NCBI RefSeq assembly: GCF_021545785.1
Contig: NZ_CP079801.1
Coordinates: 2,418,001-2,482,000 of the forward strand
Origin: Halopseudomonas maritima
Lineage (GTDB): Bacteria; Pseudomonadota; Gammaproteobacteria; Pseudomonadales; Pseudomonadaceae
Reading direction: 5' to 3'
DNA length: 64,000 nt
Of this stretch, positions 24,695-33,394 are shown one piece after another. The notes beneath the pieces were generated by a model. It was not told the origin of the DNA, did not search any database, and saw only the letters and a list, made by a program, of their open reading frames with translations. The first letter of the stretch is position 1. Each line of letters starts with the position of its first letter. A program made the position numbers and the translations under genes.

Positions 24695-25291
24695 ATGCTG
24701 CTGATGATCGATAACTACGACTCCTTTACCTACAACGTGGTGCAGTACCTCGGTGAGCTGGGTGCCGACGTCAAGGTGGTGCGCAACGACGAACTGACCG
24801 TCGCCGAGATCGAAGCCCTCAACCCCGAGCGCATTGTTGTATCGCCCGGCCCGTGTACGCCTAATGAGGCGGGTGTCTCGGTGCCGGTGCTCAAGCACTT
24901 TGCCGGCAAGCTGCCGATTCTCGGCATCTGCCTCGGCCACCAGAGTATTGGTCAGGCCTTTGGCGGTGATGTGGTGCGTGCCCGTCAGGTCATGCACGGC
25001 AAGACCAGCCCGGTCTACCATGAAGAGCTGGGTGTGTTTGCCGGCTTGAACAATCCGCTGACCGTGACCCGCTATCACTCGCTGGTCATCAGCCGTGACA
25101 CGCTGCCCGATTGCCTGGAGCTGACCGCCTGGACCCAGCATGACGACGGCAGCGTCGATGAAATCATGGGCGTACGTCACCGCGAATACATGATCGAGGG
25201 TGTGCAGTTCCATCCCGAGTCGATCCTGTCAGAGCAGGGGCACGAGATGCTCGCCAACTTCCTCAAGCAGCAGGGCGGCTTGCGCCGCTGA
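24695..25291 (+). CDS. trpG: Anthranilate synthase component II (glutamine amidotransferase)
   Basis: 198 residues, class I glutamine amidotransferase supplying ammonia to TrpE. The nucleophile Cys79 lies in GICLGHQ, and the HPE triad motif is in GVQFHPESILSEQG. GGAG precedes the ATG. In many pseudomonads the same protein also serves p-aminobenzoate synthesis; that is family knowledge, not shown here. Confidence 0.97.
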   Translation: MLLMIDNYDSFTYNVVQYLGELGADVKVVRNDELTVAEIEALNPERIVVSPGPCTPNEAGVSVPVLKHFAGKLPILGICLGHQSIGQAFGGDVVRARQVMHGKTSPVYHEELGVFAGLNNPLTVTRYHSLVISRDTLPDCLELTAWTQHDDGSVDEIMGVRHREYMIEGVQFHPESILSEQGHEMLANFLKQQGGLRR

Positions 25292-25309
25292 TCAGCAAGG
25301 AGAGACGGT

Positions 25310-26356
25310 ATGGATATCAAGACAGCCCTCGGCAAGGTGGTCGAGCAACTGGATCTGTCCACCGAGGAAATGCAGGATGTGATGCGCCAGATCATGACCG
25401 GTCAGTGCACCGACGCACAGATCGGCGGCTTTCTGGTCGCCCTGCGCATGAAAAGCGAAACCCTGGATGAAATCACCGGCGCGGCCATGGTCATGCGCGA
25501 GCTGGCCTCTGGCGTGCAGATCAACGCTGAACGCCTGGTCGACACCTGCGGTACCGGTGGTGACGGCGCCAATATCTTCAACGTATCGACCGCCGCGGCG
25601 CTTGTCGTTGCTGCTGCCGGCGGCCGGGTCGCCAAGCACGGCAATCGCGCCGTGTCTGGCAAGAGCGGCAGTGCCGACCTGCTGGAGGCGGCCGGCGTAA
25701 ACCTGAACCTGACGCCCGAGCAGGTAGCGCGCTGCGTGGAAAGCGTTGGCGTGGGCTTTATGTTCGCGCCCGCCCATCACGGCGCCATGAAGCATGCCAT
25801 CGGCCCGCGCCGCGAGCTGGGTATGCGCACTATCTTCAATATGCTCGGCCCGATGACCAACCCGGCCGGCGTCAAGCATCAGGTTATTGGCGTGTTTTCC
25901 CAGGCCCTGTGCCGGCCGATTGCCGAAGTGCTCAAGCGCCTGGGCAGCGAGCACGTGCTGGTGGTGCACTCCAAGGACGGTCTGGACGAGCTTAGCCTGG
26001 CGGCGACCAGCCATATTGCCGAGCTGAAAGACGGCCACATTCGCGAGTACGACGTCAGCCCGGAAGAACTGGGCATCAAGAGCCGTTCGCTGATCGGTCT
26101 GACGGTTGAGGATGCGGCAGCCTCGCTCAAGCTGATCCGCGATGCGCTTGGCAAGCGCGAAACTGAGGCCGGAGAAAAGGCCGCCGATATCATCATTCTC
26201 AACGCTGGTGCTGCGCTGTACGCAGCAGATCATGCCACCAGCCTGGTCGAAGGCGTCAAGCTTGCCTCCGACGCGCTCTACTCAGGGCTGGCGCGGGAAA
26301 AACTCAACGAACTCATCGCCTTTACCGAGGTATTCCGGGAGGAAGCAGCACAATGA
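25310..26356 (+). CDS. trpD: Anthranilate phosphoribosyltransferase
   Basis: 348 residues; transfers phosphoribose from PRPP to anthranilate. The PRPP-binding loop is TCGTGGDGANIFNVST, followed by AKHGNRAVSGKSGSADLLEA. Full length. Its stop overlaps the trpC start by 4 nt. Confidence 0.97.
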   Translation: MDIKTALGKVVEQLDLSTEEMQDVMRQIMTGQCTDAQIGGFLVALRMKSETLDEITGAAMVMRELASGVQINAERLVDTCGTGGDGANIFNVSTAAALVVAAAGGRVAKHGNRAVSGKSGSADLLEAAGVNLNLTPEQVARCVESVGVGFMFAPAHHGAMKHAIGPRRELGMRTIFNMLGPMTNPAGVKHQVIGVFSQALCRPIAEVLKRLGSEHVLVVHSKDGLDELSLAATSHIAELKDGHIREYDVSPEELGIKSRSLIGLTVEDAAASLKLIRDALGKRETEAGEKAADIIILNAGAALYAADHATSLVEGVKLASDALYSGLAREKLNELIAFTEVFREEAAQ

Positions 26357-27147
26357 GCGTGCCGACCATCTTGCAGAACATCGTCGCGCGCAAGCACGAG
26401 GAAGTGAAAGATCGTCTTCAAAGTCGCAGTCTGGCCGAGCTGGAACAACTGGCTGCGGCGGCATCACCAACCCGTGGTTTTGCCAAGGCAATTCAGGACG
26501 CTGCGGCAGCGCGCCACCCTGCGGTGATTGCTGAGATCAAGAAGGCGTCGCCCAGCAAGGGCGTGCTGCGCGAGGACTTTCAACCTGCCGAGATCGCCGC
26601 CAGCTACGAGGCCGGTGGTGCAGTCTGCCTGTCGGTACTGACTGACGTGGACTTCTTTCAGGGCCACGATGATTACCTGCAGCAGGCGCGTGCCGCCTGC
26701 TCGCTGCCGGTGATTCGCAAGGACTTCATGGTTGACCCGTATCAGATCGTCGAAGCTCGCGCCCTCGGTGCCGATTGCGTGCTGCTGATCGCCGCCTGTC
26801 TGGATGACGTGCAAATGGCGGAGCTGGCGGCCACTGCCAAGCAGCAAGGGCTGGATGTACTGGTTGAAGTGCATGACGCGGCGGAGCTGGAGCGCGGCCT
26901 CAAGCTGGAGACACCCTTGATCGGCATCAACAACCGCAATCTGCACACCTTTGAGGTCACGCTGGATACCACGCTGGAGCTGCTGCCGCAGATCCCTCGC
27001 GACAAGACGCTGGTGACCGAAAGCGGCATTTTGAACCGAGCCGACGTAGAGCTGATGCTGGCGCATGAGGTCTATGGCTTTCTGGTTGGTGAGGCCTTTA
27101 TGCGAGCGGCCAAGCCGGGGCAGGAGTTGAAGCGCCTATTTTTCTGA
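26353..27147 (+). CDS. trpC: Indole-3-glycerol phosphate synthase
   Basis: 264 residues, a monofunctional TIM-barrel TrpC without a fused TrpF, as in other pseudomonads. Motifs: EIKKASPSKGVLRED, VIRKDFMVDPYQI, VHDAAELERGL, IGINNRNLHTFEV and TESGI. Last gene of trpEGDC. trpF, trpA and trpB are not in the window. Confidence 0.97.
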   Translation: MSVPTILQNIVARKHEEVKDRLQSRSLAELEQLAAAASPTRGFAKAIQDAAAARHPAVIAEIKKASPSKGVLREDFQPAEIAASYEAGGAVCLSVLTDVDFFQGHDDYLQQARAACSLPVIRKDFMVDPYQIVEARALGADCVLLIAACLDDVQMAELAATAKQQGLDVLVEVHDAAELERGLKLETPLIGINNRNLHTFEVTLDTTLELLPQIPRDKTLVTESGILNRADVELMLAHEVYGFLVGEAFMRAAKPGQELKRLFF

Positions 27148-27216
27148 GAAGGTTGCAGGGCGGGTGTGGTGATCCCCCTGGGCGCGGCACGCCATGTCTC
27201 TGTGGAGGTGCGCCAG

Positions 27217-27241
27217 CGCCCTCTTGTTGCGCGCGAGGGCG
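27217..27241 (+). other. Hairpin after trpC
   Basis: CGCCCTC and GAGGGCG pair as a 7-bp stem with an 11-nt loop, 69 nt after trpC. No T-run follows, so it may be a weak or Rho-dependent end, or simply a structural element. Confidence 0.25.
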
Positions 27242-27348
27242 TGCGAACCGGCTGAAATATCGAGAAACCTGTTGGGTGGGAACCAATAATTGCGCTTTTT
27301 ATCTCATTCAGTCGATGGGATCATTTTTCCATTGAACGCGAGGTGGCG

Positions 27349-27924
27349 ATGCAGTGGCGCAACAGTAACGACAGATTTGGCTGGATAACGGGTAGCCTGC
27401 ATTGGCTGATGGCGCTGCTGGTAATCGGCCTGACCGCACTTGGCCTGTGGATGACCAGCCTTACCTATTACAGCCCTTACTACACCAGTGCACCCTTCTG
27501 GCATAAGAGCCTCGGGCTGGTGTTCGCCGCGTTGCTGTTACTGCGTCTGATTTGGCGGGCGGCTACCCCATTCCCTGAGCATCTGACCACTCACCAGCGC
27601 TGGGAGCGCCAACTCGCGACCGCTGCCCAGTGGCTCATGTATGCCGCCATGCTGCTGATCGTTGTCAGCGGGTATCTGATTTCCACTGCCAAGGGCCGCG
27701 GTGTCAGCCTGTTTGGCTGGTTTGAGGTGCCGGCGCTGGTCAGCAATCTGCCGGGTCAGGCGCAGCGAGCCGGTGCTCTACACTATTGGCTGGCCCTTGG
27801 CTTGCTGGGAGTGGCCGGTATACACGCGCTCGGCGCCCTCAAACATCACGTGCTCGATAAGGACAACACCCTGCGGCGCATGCTCGGCATGCGGCTGCTC
27901 AACGCAACGGAGAAAGGCAAATGA
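27349..27924 (+). CDS. Cytochrome b561 family membrane protein
   Basis: 191 residues with four predicted membrane spans. Histidines in LHWLMALL, WHKSLGLV, LHYWLALGLLG and HALGALKHHVL fit the haem ligands of bacterial CybB-type b561. It probably moves electrons between quinone and a periplasmic or membrane partner. AGG precedes the ATG at 27349. The stop overlaps the yceI start by 4 nt; b561-YceI pairs are common. Confidence 0.9.
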   Translation: MQWRNSNDRFGWITGSLHWLMALLVIGLTALGLWMTSLTYYSPYYTSAPFWHKSLGLVFAALLLLRLIWRAATPFPEHLTTHQRWERQLATAAQWLMYAAMLLIVVSGYLISTAKGRGVSLFGWFEVPALVSNLPGQAQRAGALHYWLALGLLGVAGIHALGALKHHVLDKDNTLRRMLGMRLLNATEKGK

Positions 27925-28496
27925 AAAAACTGATTGCAGCGACGACTCTGGGCAGTCTGATGATGGCGGCCGGTCTGGCTCAGGCGGCTGACTATCAGAT
28001 CGACAAGCGTGGCCAGCACGCTTCGGTCAACTTCAAGATCAGCCACCTGGGTTACAGCTGGATCTACGGACGTTTTAACGACTTTGACGGCACCTTCAGC
28101 TGGGACGCCGACAAGCCCGAGGCCAGCAGCATCAACGTAACCGTCAACACCGACAGTGTGGACACCAATCACGCTGAGCGCGACAAGCACATCCGTAGTG
28201 ACGACTTCCTCAATGTTGAGGAGAATGGAACCGCTACCTTCGCCTCCACCGGCATTGAAGTGACCGGTGACAGCAGCGCCAAGGTGACCGGCAATCTGAC
28301 CCTGAACGGTGTGACCAAGCCGGTGGTGTTGGATGCCAACTTTATCGGTGAAGGCGAAGACCCTTGGGGCGGCTACCGCGCTGGTTTCGACGCCACCACC
28401 ACGCTGAAACTGGCCGACTTCGGCATCGATTACAACCTGGGCCCGGCCTCGGAAACCGTCGAGCTGATCATCACGGTCGAAGGCGTGCGTCAGTAA
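27921..28496 (+). CDS. YceI family periplasmic lipid-binding protein
   Basis: 191 residues with a signal peptide (MKKLIAATTLGSLMMAAGLAQA). The YceI lipocalin-like barrel follows, with KISHLGYSWIYGRFNDFDG and DDFLNVEENGTATF typical of the family, which binds polyisoprenoid or quinone-like lipids. Translationally coupled to the b561 gene. A strong terminator follows at 28522-28543. Confidence 0.93.
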   Translation: MKKLIAATTLGSLMMAAGLAQAADYQIDKRGQHASVNFKISHLGYSWIYGRFNDFDGTFSWDADKPEASSINVTVNTDSVDTNHAERDKHIRSDDFLNVEENGTATFASTGIEVTGDSSAKVTGNLTLNGVTKPVVLDANFIGEGEDPWGGYRAGFDATTTLKLADFGIDYNLGPASETVELIITVEGVRQ

Positions 28497-28521
28497 TCGC
28501 AACAAGCCTCATGTGTGCTCA

Positions 28522-28543
28522 GGGGCCTTCGGGCCCCTTTTTT
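28522..28543 (+). terminator. Intrinsic terminator of b561-yceI
   Basis: GGGGCC-TTCG-GGCCCC, a 6-bp GC stem with a UUCG tetraloop, followed by six T residues. It lies 25 nt after the yceI stop. Confidence 0.92.
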
Positions 28544-28712
28544 AGCTGCAAGCGGCAAGCTTCAAGCTGCAAGTAAAACCCGCGCGGTTGCACATCGCGC
28601 GGTTTTCTTTTGGCTGAGATAGCGACTGGACGTCTGTAGAAACACCTGGGGGGCGTCCAGCCGAACCAGCTTGAAGCTTGGAACTTGCGGCTTACAGCTT
28701 GCCGCTTGCGGC
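28544..28712. repeat. Heptamer inverted-arm element R3
   Basis: The left arm is 28544-28578. The right arm at 28668-28709 reads as six successive 7-bp units: AGCTTGA, AGCTTGG, AACTTGC, GGCTTAC, AGCTTGC, CGCTTGC. The right arm runs into the 3' end of gcdR, whose TAA (28694-28692) lies in the fourth unit, so the last six codons are repeat sequence. A hairpin with flanking A and T runs (28575-28606) sits in the core. Confidence 0.85.
28575..28606. terminator. Bidirectional terminator between yceI and gcdR
   Basis: AAAACC and GCGCG on the left pair with CGCGC and GGTTTT on the right (one bulged C, 9-nt loop). T-rich tails occur on both strands (TTTTCTTTT on plus, TTTT on minus), so it can end transcripts from yceI and from gcdR. 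It is the core of repeat R3. Confidence 0.75.
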
Positions 28713-29600
28713 TCTATAGGTCTGCGCCTGCTGCAGAATCCAGTCGCGGAATGCCAGTAGCGCAGCCGATTCTGCCTTGCGCTCCGGGATCACCAAATAG
28801 TAGCCGTTGTCGGTTTCAAAGCTGCGCGGACAGGGGCTGATCAGTCGGCCGTCGGCCAGCTCCTGACGAATCAGAAACGGCGGGATCAGCGCGACGCCCA
28901 TGCCGTGCATCGCCGCCTGCGCCAACATCGAGAACAGCTCCAGTCGGGTGCCGTTAAGGTCGTGTTCAACGCGCATGTCGGCGGCGGCAAACCACTGGCG
29001 CCAGGCGTAGGGGCGGGTGGTTTGCTGCAGCAGGGGCAAGCGGGCGATGTCTTCTGGCGACAGGTCGCTGGCTGGCGCAATCAACGCCGGACTGCAGACC
29101 GGAATCGGCGACTCGGGCATCAGATAGTGGGTCTGGGTGCCGGACCAGTCGCCGTCGCCGAAGTAGATCGCCGCATCAAACTCGGTATCGGCAAACAGGA
29201 ATGGCCGCGTGCGGTTGGTCAGGTTGACCGTGATCTGTGGATGCTGGCGCAGAAAGTGGCTGAGCCGTGGCAGTAGCCATTGCGTGCCAAAGGTCGGCAC
29301 CAGCGCCACCTCCAGCGTCGCAGTACCCTGGTTGCCCATCACCGACAGGGTGTCGCGTTCCACCGCGTCCAGCCGACTGGCGATGCGGCGGCTGTAGATT
29401 TGCCCGGCGTCGGTCAGCTTCACCCCACGGCGCGTGCGGCGGAACAGCTGAATATCGAGAAAGGCTTCCAGGTTGGCGATCTGTCGACAGACCGCGCTTT
29501 GCGTCAGCGACAGCTCCTCAGCGGCCTTGGTGAAGCTCTCATGGCGAGCGGAGGACTCGAAGCAGACCAGGGCTTGGGTCGGGGGGATCTTGCGGCGCAT
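28692..29600 (-). CDS. gcdR: LysR-type regulator of glutarate catabolism (GcdR-like)
   Basis: 302 residues: an N-terminal winged HTH (ARHESFTKAAEELSLTQSAVCRQIANLEAFL) and a LysR substrate-binding domain. It is divergent from gcdH-gcdG, and in P. putida the regulator in this position activates gcdHG in response to glutarate. The ATG at 29600 (MRRKIPPTQAL) has AGG 9 nt upstream; an earlier ATG at 29609 lacks spacing. The C-terminal residues AASGKL are encoded by repeat R3, so the natural C-terminus may have been replaced or extended. Confidence 0.87.
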   Translation of the reverse strand: MRRKIPPTQALVCFESSARHESFTKAAEELSLTQSAVCRQIANLEAFLDIQLFRRTRRGVKLTDAGQIYSRRIASRLDAVERDTLSVMGNQGTATLEVALVPTFGTQWLLPRLSHFLRQHPQITVNLTNRTRPFLFADTEFDAAIYFGDGDWSGTQTHYLMPESPIPVCSPALIAPASDLSPEDIARLPLLQQTTRPYAWRQWFAAADMRVEHDLNGTRLELFSMLAQAAMHGMGVALIPPFLIRQELADGRLISPCPRSFETDNGYYLVIPERKAESAALLAFRDWILQQAQTYRAASGKL

Positions 29601-29618
29601 GGAGGGCATCCTTTGGAT

Positions 29619-29755
29619 GGCTTGAGGCGGAAGGCTGTAGGCTGGAAGTCCAGCCTCTCAGCGGTCGTCATTGCTGTGCGTGGGCTATGCTCTGGAAGTT
29701 AGCCACTCACGCTGGGCTTTGGCTTCCAGCCTCCAGCTTTGAGCCTACAGCCTCC
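29619..29755. repeat. Heptamer inverted-arm element R4
   Basis: It lies in the 307-bp divergent gap between gcdR and gcdH. The left arm (29619-29648) contains GGCTTGA, GGCTGTA and GGCTGGA units; the right arm (29721-29755) contains TTCCAGCC, TCCAGCT and GCCTACAGCC. GGCTGTAGGCT recurs in inverse orientation in both arms. The core is 72 bp. This is the only element of the nine not next to a stop codon. Promoters of both genes must lie in or around it. Confidence 0.8.
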
Positions 29756-29907
29756 GACCAAGCCTGCGGCTTGTTCGGAGTTCCAATTTAGCACAGGTGT
29801 CTGCATAAAAGACGCTTGTTTGCGGTGTTTTCTGTGCGTAGAGTCGCTGGCAACTTATGGTTCCCCGTCGGAACCTGCCCCCCAACAAATCGAATACCGG
29901 AGAGCTC

Positions 29908-31092
29908 ATGGCCGCATCCAAGGCAAGTTTCAACTGGGAAGATCCGCTGCTGCTGGATCAGCAACTGACTGAAGAAGAGCGCATGGTGCGTGACAGCGCA
30001 CGCCAGTACTGCCAGGACAAACTCATGCCGCGGGTGCTGAACTCGTTCCGTAATGAGCAGACCGATGCGGAGATCTTCCGTGAAATGGGCGAGCTGGGCC
30101 TGCTGGGCGCAACCATCCCCACCGAGTACGGCGGCAGCGGCCTGAACTATGTCTGCTACGGCCTGATCGCCCGTGAAGTGGAGCGCGTTGACTCCGGCTA
30201 TCGTTCGATGATGAGTGTGCAGTCTTCTCTGGTTATGGTGCCGATCAACGAATTCGGTTCTGAGGAGCAGAAGCAGAAGTACCTGCCCAAGCTGGCCTCT
30301 GGCGAGTTTATCGGCTGCTTTGGTCTGACCGAGCCGAACCACGGCTCCGATCCGGGCTCCATGGTTACTCGTGCACGCAGCACCGAAGGCGGCTACCTGC
30401 TCAAGGGTGCCAAGATGTGGATCACCAACAGCCCTATCGCTGACGTCTTTGTGGTCTGGGCAAAGACCGATGATGACGTGATTCGCGGCTTCATTCTGGA
30501 AAAAGGCTGGAAAGGTCTGAGCGCGCCGGCCATCAAGGGCAAGGTGGGTCTGCGTACCTCCATCACCGGTGAAATCGTGATGGACGACGTGTTCGTGCCG
30601 GAAGAGAACATGCTGCCGCACGTAACCGGCCTGAAAGGCCCGTTCACTTGCCTGAACTCTGCCCGCTACGGTATCTCCTGGGGCGCGCTGGGTGCGGCCG
30701 AGTTTTGCTGGCACACCGCCCGTCAGTACACCCTGGACCGTCTGCAGTTTGGTCGCCCGCTGGCGCAGACTCAGCTGGTGCAGAAGAAACTGGCCGACAT
30801 GCAGACTGAAATCACTCTGGCGCTGCAAGGCTGCCTGCGTCTGGGCCGCATGAAGGATGAAGGCACTGCTGCCGTTGAAATCACCTCCATCATGAAGCGC
30901 AACTCCTGCGGCAAGTCGCTGGACATCGCCCGCGTTGCCCGCGACATGCTGGGCGGCAACGGTATCTCCGACGAGTACGGCGTGATCCGCCACGTGGTCA
31001 ACCTGGAAGTGGTCAACACCTACGAAGGTACCCACGACGTGCACGCGCTGATCCTCGGCCGCGCGCAGACGGGCCTTCAGGCGTTTTTCTAA
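29908..31092 (+). CDS. gcdH: Glutaryl-CoA dehydrogenase
   Basis: 394 residues, acyl-CoA dehydrogenase fold with FAD. Oxidises and decarboxylates glutaryl-CoA to crotonyl-CoA in lysine, 5-aminovalerate and glutarate breakdown. The catalytic Glu373 is in NTYEGTHDVHALILGRAQTG. RSMMSVQSSLV holds the Arg expected to bind the distal carboxylate, and CFGLTEPNHGSDPG is the FAD/substrate segment. The ATG at 29908 follows GGAGAGCTC. Paired with the CoA-transferase gene downstream. Confidence 0.95.
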   Translation: MAASKASFNWEDPLLLDQQLTEEERMVRDSARQYCQDKLMPRVLNSFRNEQTDAEIFREMGELGLLGATIPTEYGGSGLNYVCYGLIAREVERVDSGYRSMMSVQSSLVMVPINEFGSEEQKQKYLPKLASGEFIGCFGLTEPNHGSDPGSMVTRARSTEGGYLLKGAKMWITNSPIADVFVVWAKTDDDVIRGFILEKGWKGLSAPAIKGKVGLRTSITGEIVMDDVFVPEENMLPHVTGLKGPFTCLNSARYGISWGALGAAEFCWHTARQYTLDRLQFGRPLAQTQLVQKKLADMQTEITLALQGCLRLGRMKDEGTAAVEITSIMKRNSCGKSLDIARVARDMLGGNGISDEYGVIRHVVNLEVVNTYEGTHDVHALILGRAQTGLQAFF

Positions 31093-31110
31093 CGCCTGGT
31101 GCCTAGCGGC

Positions 31111-31257
31111 GGCTGGAAGCTGAAGGCCAGAAGCTGGAAGGTCGAGCGCAGTGCGCGCTTGGAGCGGTTACCGTGGTTGGGCATTGTCCAACCACACGCC
31201 GCGATTCAACCACCACGCCTGCCTATGTCTTCCAGCCTCTAGCGTCCAGCCTTAAGC
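31111..31257. repeat. Heptamer inverted-arm element R5
   Basis: It lies between gcdH and gcdG. The left arm (31111-31141) has GGCTGGA, AGCTGAA and AGCTGGA units; the right arm (31229-31257) has TTCCAGCC and TCCAGCC units. The left arm begins 18 nt after the gcdH stop. The core contains a separate perfect hairpin (GTGGTTGG 31173-31180 with CCAACCAC 31188-31195). Confidence 0.82.
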
Positions 31258-31299
31258 CCCCAGGCCAGCCTGCTTGCCTGGCCTTCCGGAGCTCTCCTT

Positions 31300-32478
31300 A
31301 TGTCTGCATTATCTAACCTGCGCGTCCTCGATCTCTCCCGCGTGCTGGCTGGCCCCTGGGCCGGGCAGATGTTGGCGGATCTGGGGGCGGATGTGGTCAA
31401 GGTTGAACGGCCGGGGGCGGGTGATGACACCCGCGCCTGGGGGCCGCCTTACTTGCGTGATGGCGACGGTCGCGACACCTCTGAGGCGGCGTATTTTCTG
31501 TCGGCCAACCGTAATAAGCGCTCGATCACCATCGACTTTACCCAGCCCGAAGGGCAGCAGCAGGTCCGTGAACTGGTGCAGCGTGCAGATGTGCTGATCG
31601 AGAACTTCAAGGTTGGCGGGCTGGCGGCCTATGGGCTGGATTACGCCAGCCTGCAGGCGCTTAACCCGCGTTTGATCTACTGCTCGGTGACCGGCTTCGG
31701 TCAGCAGGGGCCCTATGCCAAGCGGGCGGGTTATGACTTTATGATTCAGGCCATGGGCGGCCTGATGAGCATCACCGGCAAGGCAGACGATGAGGAAGGT
31801 GCCGGGCCGGTCAAGGTCGGCGTGGCGCTGACCGACATTCTCACCGGGCTGTATGCCAGTAACGCGATTCTCGCCGCATTGGCCGAGCGTGAGCGTAGTG
31901 GTGAGGGCCAGTACATTGATCTGGCGCTGCTGGATGTGCAGGTCGCTTGTCTCGGCAATCAGGCGCTGAACTACCTGACCACCGGGGTGCCACCCAAGCG
32001 GTTGGGTAACGCGCACCCGAATATCGTGCCGTACCAGGACTTCCCCACCGCCGATGGTGACTTCATTCTGACGGTGGGTAACGACGGCCAGTTTCGTAAG
32101 TTCTGTGAGGTGGCGGGGCGCCCGGAGTGGTCGACTGATCCGCGTTTTGCCAGTAACTCGGCGCGGGTGGCCAATCGTGCCGAGTTGATCCCGCTGATTC
32201 GTCAGGTCACGGTGTTTCGCACCACCGCCGAATGGATTGCCGCACTCGAGCAGGCCGGTGTGCCCTGTGGGCCCATCAACGATCTGGCACAGGTGTTTGC
32301 CGACCCGCAGGTGCAGGCGCGTGGCACCCGCATTCGCATGGCGCACCCGCTGGCTGGTGAAGTGGATCTGGTCGCCAACCCGATCCGGCTGTCACGCACG
32401 CCGGTCGATTACCGCCGCCCGCCGCCACTGCTGGGTGAGCACAACGCCGAGGTGCTGGCCGACTGGCTCAGCGACTGA
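31300..32478 (+). CDS. gcdG: Family III CoA-transferase, glutarate-activating
   Basis: 392 residues, CaiB/BaiF family. It probably moves CoA from succinyl-CoA (or another donor) to glutarate, feeding GcdH. The expected nucleophile is Asp212 in YIDLALLDVQVA, and the N-terminal LRVLDLSRVLAGPWAGQ is typical. The specific substrate is inferred from the gcdR-gcdH-gcdG arrangement. Its end overlaps lldR by 11 bp, convergent. Confidence 0.87.
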   Translation: MSALSNLRVLDLSRVLAGPWAGQMLADLGADVVKVERPGAGDDTRAWGPPYLRDGDGRDTSEAAYFLSANRNKRSITIDFTQPEGQQQVRELVQRADVLIENFKVGGLAAYGLDYASLQALNPRLIYCSVTGFGQQGPYAKRAGYDFMIQAMGGLMSITGKADDEEGAGPVKVGVALTDILTGLYASNAILAALAERERSGEGQYIDLALLDVQVACLGNQALNYLTTGVPPKRLGNAHPNIVPYQDFPTADGDFILTVGNDGQFRKFCEVAGRPEWSTDPRFASNSARVANRAELIPLIRQVTVFRTTAEWIAALEQAGVPCGPINDLAQVFADPQVQARGTRIRMAHPLAGEVDLVANPIRLSRTPVDYRRPPPLLGEHNAEVLADWLSD

Positions 32479-33244
32479 CCGGGCGCTCGCGCCGCTGGGC
32501 GCGGGCCAATCGGCGACTTTCTTCTTCCCTTTCTTCGAGTACGTCCTGCACGTAGCTGATGTGCTCGCTGGCGATGCGACGGGCATCGTCGGCGCGGCCC
32601 TGCATGATGGCGTCGAACAGTGCCTGGTGCTGCGCAATTAGCATGCGTCGGGTTTCGCTGCGCAGGGCGTACATACCGCCGATATTGGTTACCACGTTGC
32701 GTTTTAGCAGGTCGAACAGGCCTCGAATGGTGTGCAGCAGCACCAGGTTGTGGCTGGCCTCGGCGATCGCCAGATGAAAGCGCGCATCAGCTGCCCCTTC
32801 CTCTGCCCGCGATGCCTTACCCTCACGGGCGTAGCACGCCTGCAGGGCATCAAAGGCCGCCTGCAGGTGTTCACGGTCCAGGTCGGTGGCGCGCTGGGCG
32901 GCGTAGTAGGCGCAGTCGGCTTCCAGCGTGTGGCGAAACTCCAGCAGGTCGCGTTGGGCCTCGGGGCGCCCTTCCAGCAGGCTTAGCAGCGGATCGCTGA
33001 AGCTCGAGCCCAGCGTATCGCTGACATAGTTGCCGCCACCCTGGCGGCTGATCAACAGGCCCTTGGCAACCAGTTTTTGTACCGCTTCGCGCAGTGACGG
33101 GCGCGACACGCCGAACTGCTCGGCCAGCGCCCGCTCGGCGGGCAGGCGCTGGCCTGGCTGCAGTGTGCCCTCAAGAATCATGGTTTCAAGCTGTTCGACG
33201 ATATTATCGGACAGCCTGCGTTGTTTGATCTGGCCTATTTCCAC
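32468..33244 (-). CDS. lldR: GntR/FadR-family lactate-responsive regulator LldR
   Basis: 258 residues: GntR winged HTH (about 10-75, LPAERALAEQFGVSRPSLREAVQKL) and a C-terminal FCD ligand domain. I chose a GTG at 33244 (VEIGQIKQRRLSDNIVEQLE) because it has AGGAA upstream and gives the usual length; an ATG at 33322 would overlap the operator. Divergent from lldP-lldD-dld, which it is expected to repress until lactate is present. Confidence 0.9.
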   Translation of the reverse strand: MEIGQIKQRRLSDNIVEQLETMILEGTLQPGQRLPAERALAEQFGVSRPSLREAVQKLVAKGLLISRQGGGNYVSDTLGSSFSDPLLSLLEGRPEAQRDLLEFRHTLEADCAYYAAQRATDLDREHLQAAFDALQACYAREGKASRAEEGAADARFHLAIAEASHNLVLLHTIRGLFDLLKRNVVTNIGGMYALRSETRRMLIAQHQALFDAIMQGRADDARRIASEHISYVQDVLEEREEESRRLARAQRRERPVSR

Positions 33245-33253
33245 GCGGCGTTC

Positions 33254-33270
33254 CTTTGGTCTTACCAATT
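33254..33270. promoter_or_regulatory. LldR-type operator O2 near lldR
   Basis: CTTTGGT-CTT-ACCAATT: the right half matches the LldR/PdhR-type half-site perfectly, the left in 5 of 7 bases. It lies 10 bp upstream of the lldR start and about 125 bp from the perfect operator O1, so looping or autoregulation is possible. Confidence 0.6.
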
Positions 33271-33348
33271 CTGTCGAAAGGGTAGCGGTCGGACAGGTAC
33301 CGATCAACCTAGGTGTTGCCATCTATACCAAAGTCTACTGTCACAGGT

Positions 33349-33377
33349 TTGACATGCATCTGGTGCTTTTTTAATCT
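33349..33377 (+). promoter_or_regulatory. Candidate lldP promoter
   Basis: A perfect -35 TTGACA (33349-33354) with TAATCT (33372-33377) at 17-nt spacing; TTTAAT at 33370-33375 is a better -10 by sequence but with 15-nt spacing. Either start point would fall just ahead of operator O1, as expected for repression. Confidence 0.5.
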
Positions 33378-33394
33378 GGGCATCCATTTTTGTA

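Noticed and set aside
27217..27241. Intrinsic terminator of trpEGDC
   Set aside because: The stem is good but no T-run follows; kept only as a hairpin.
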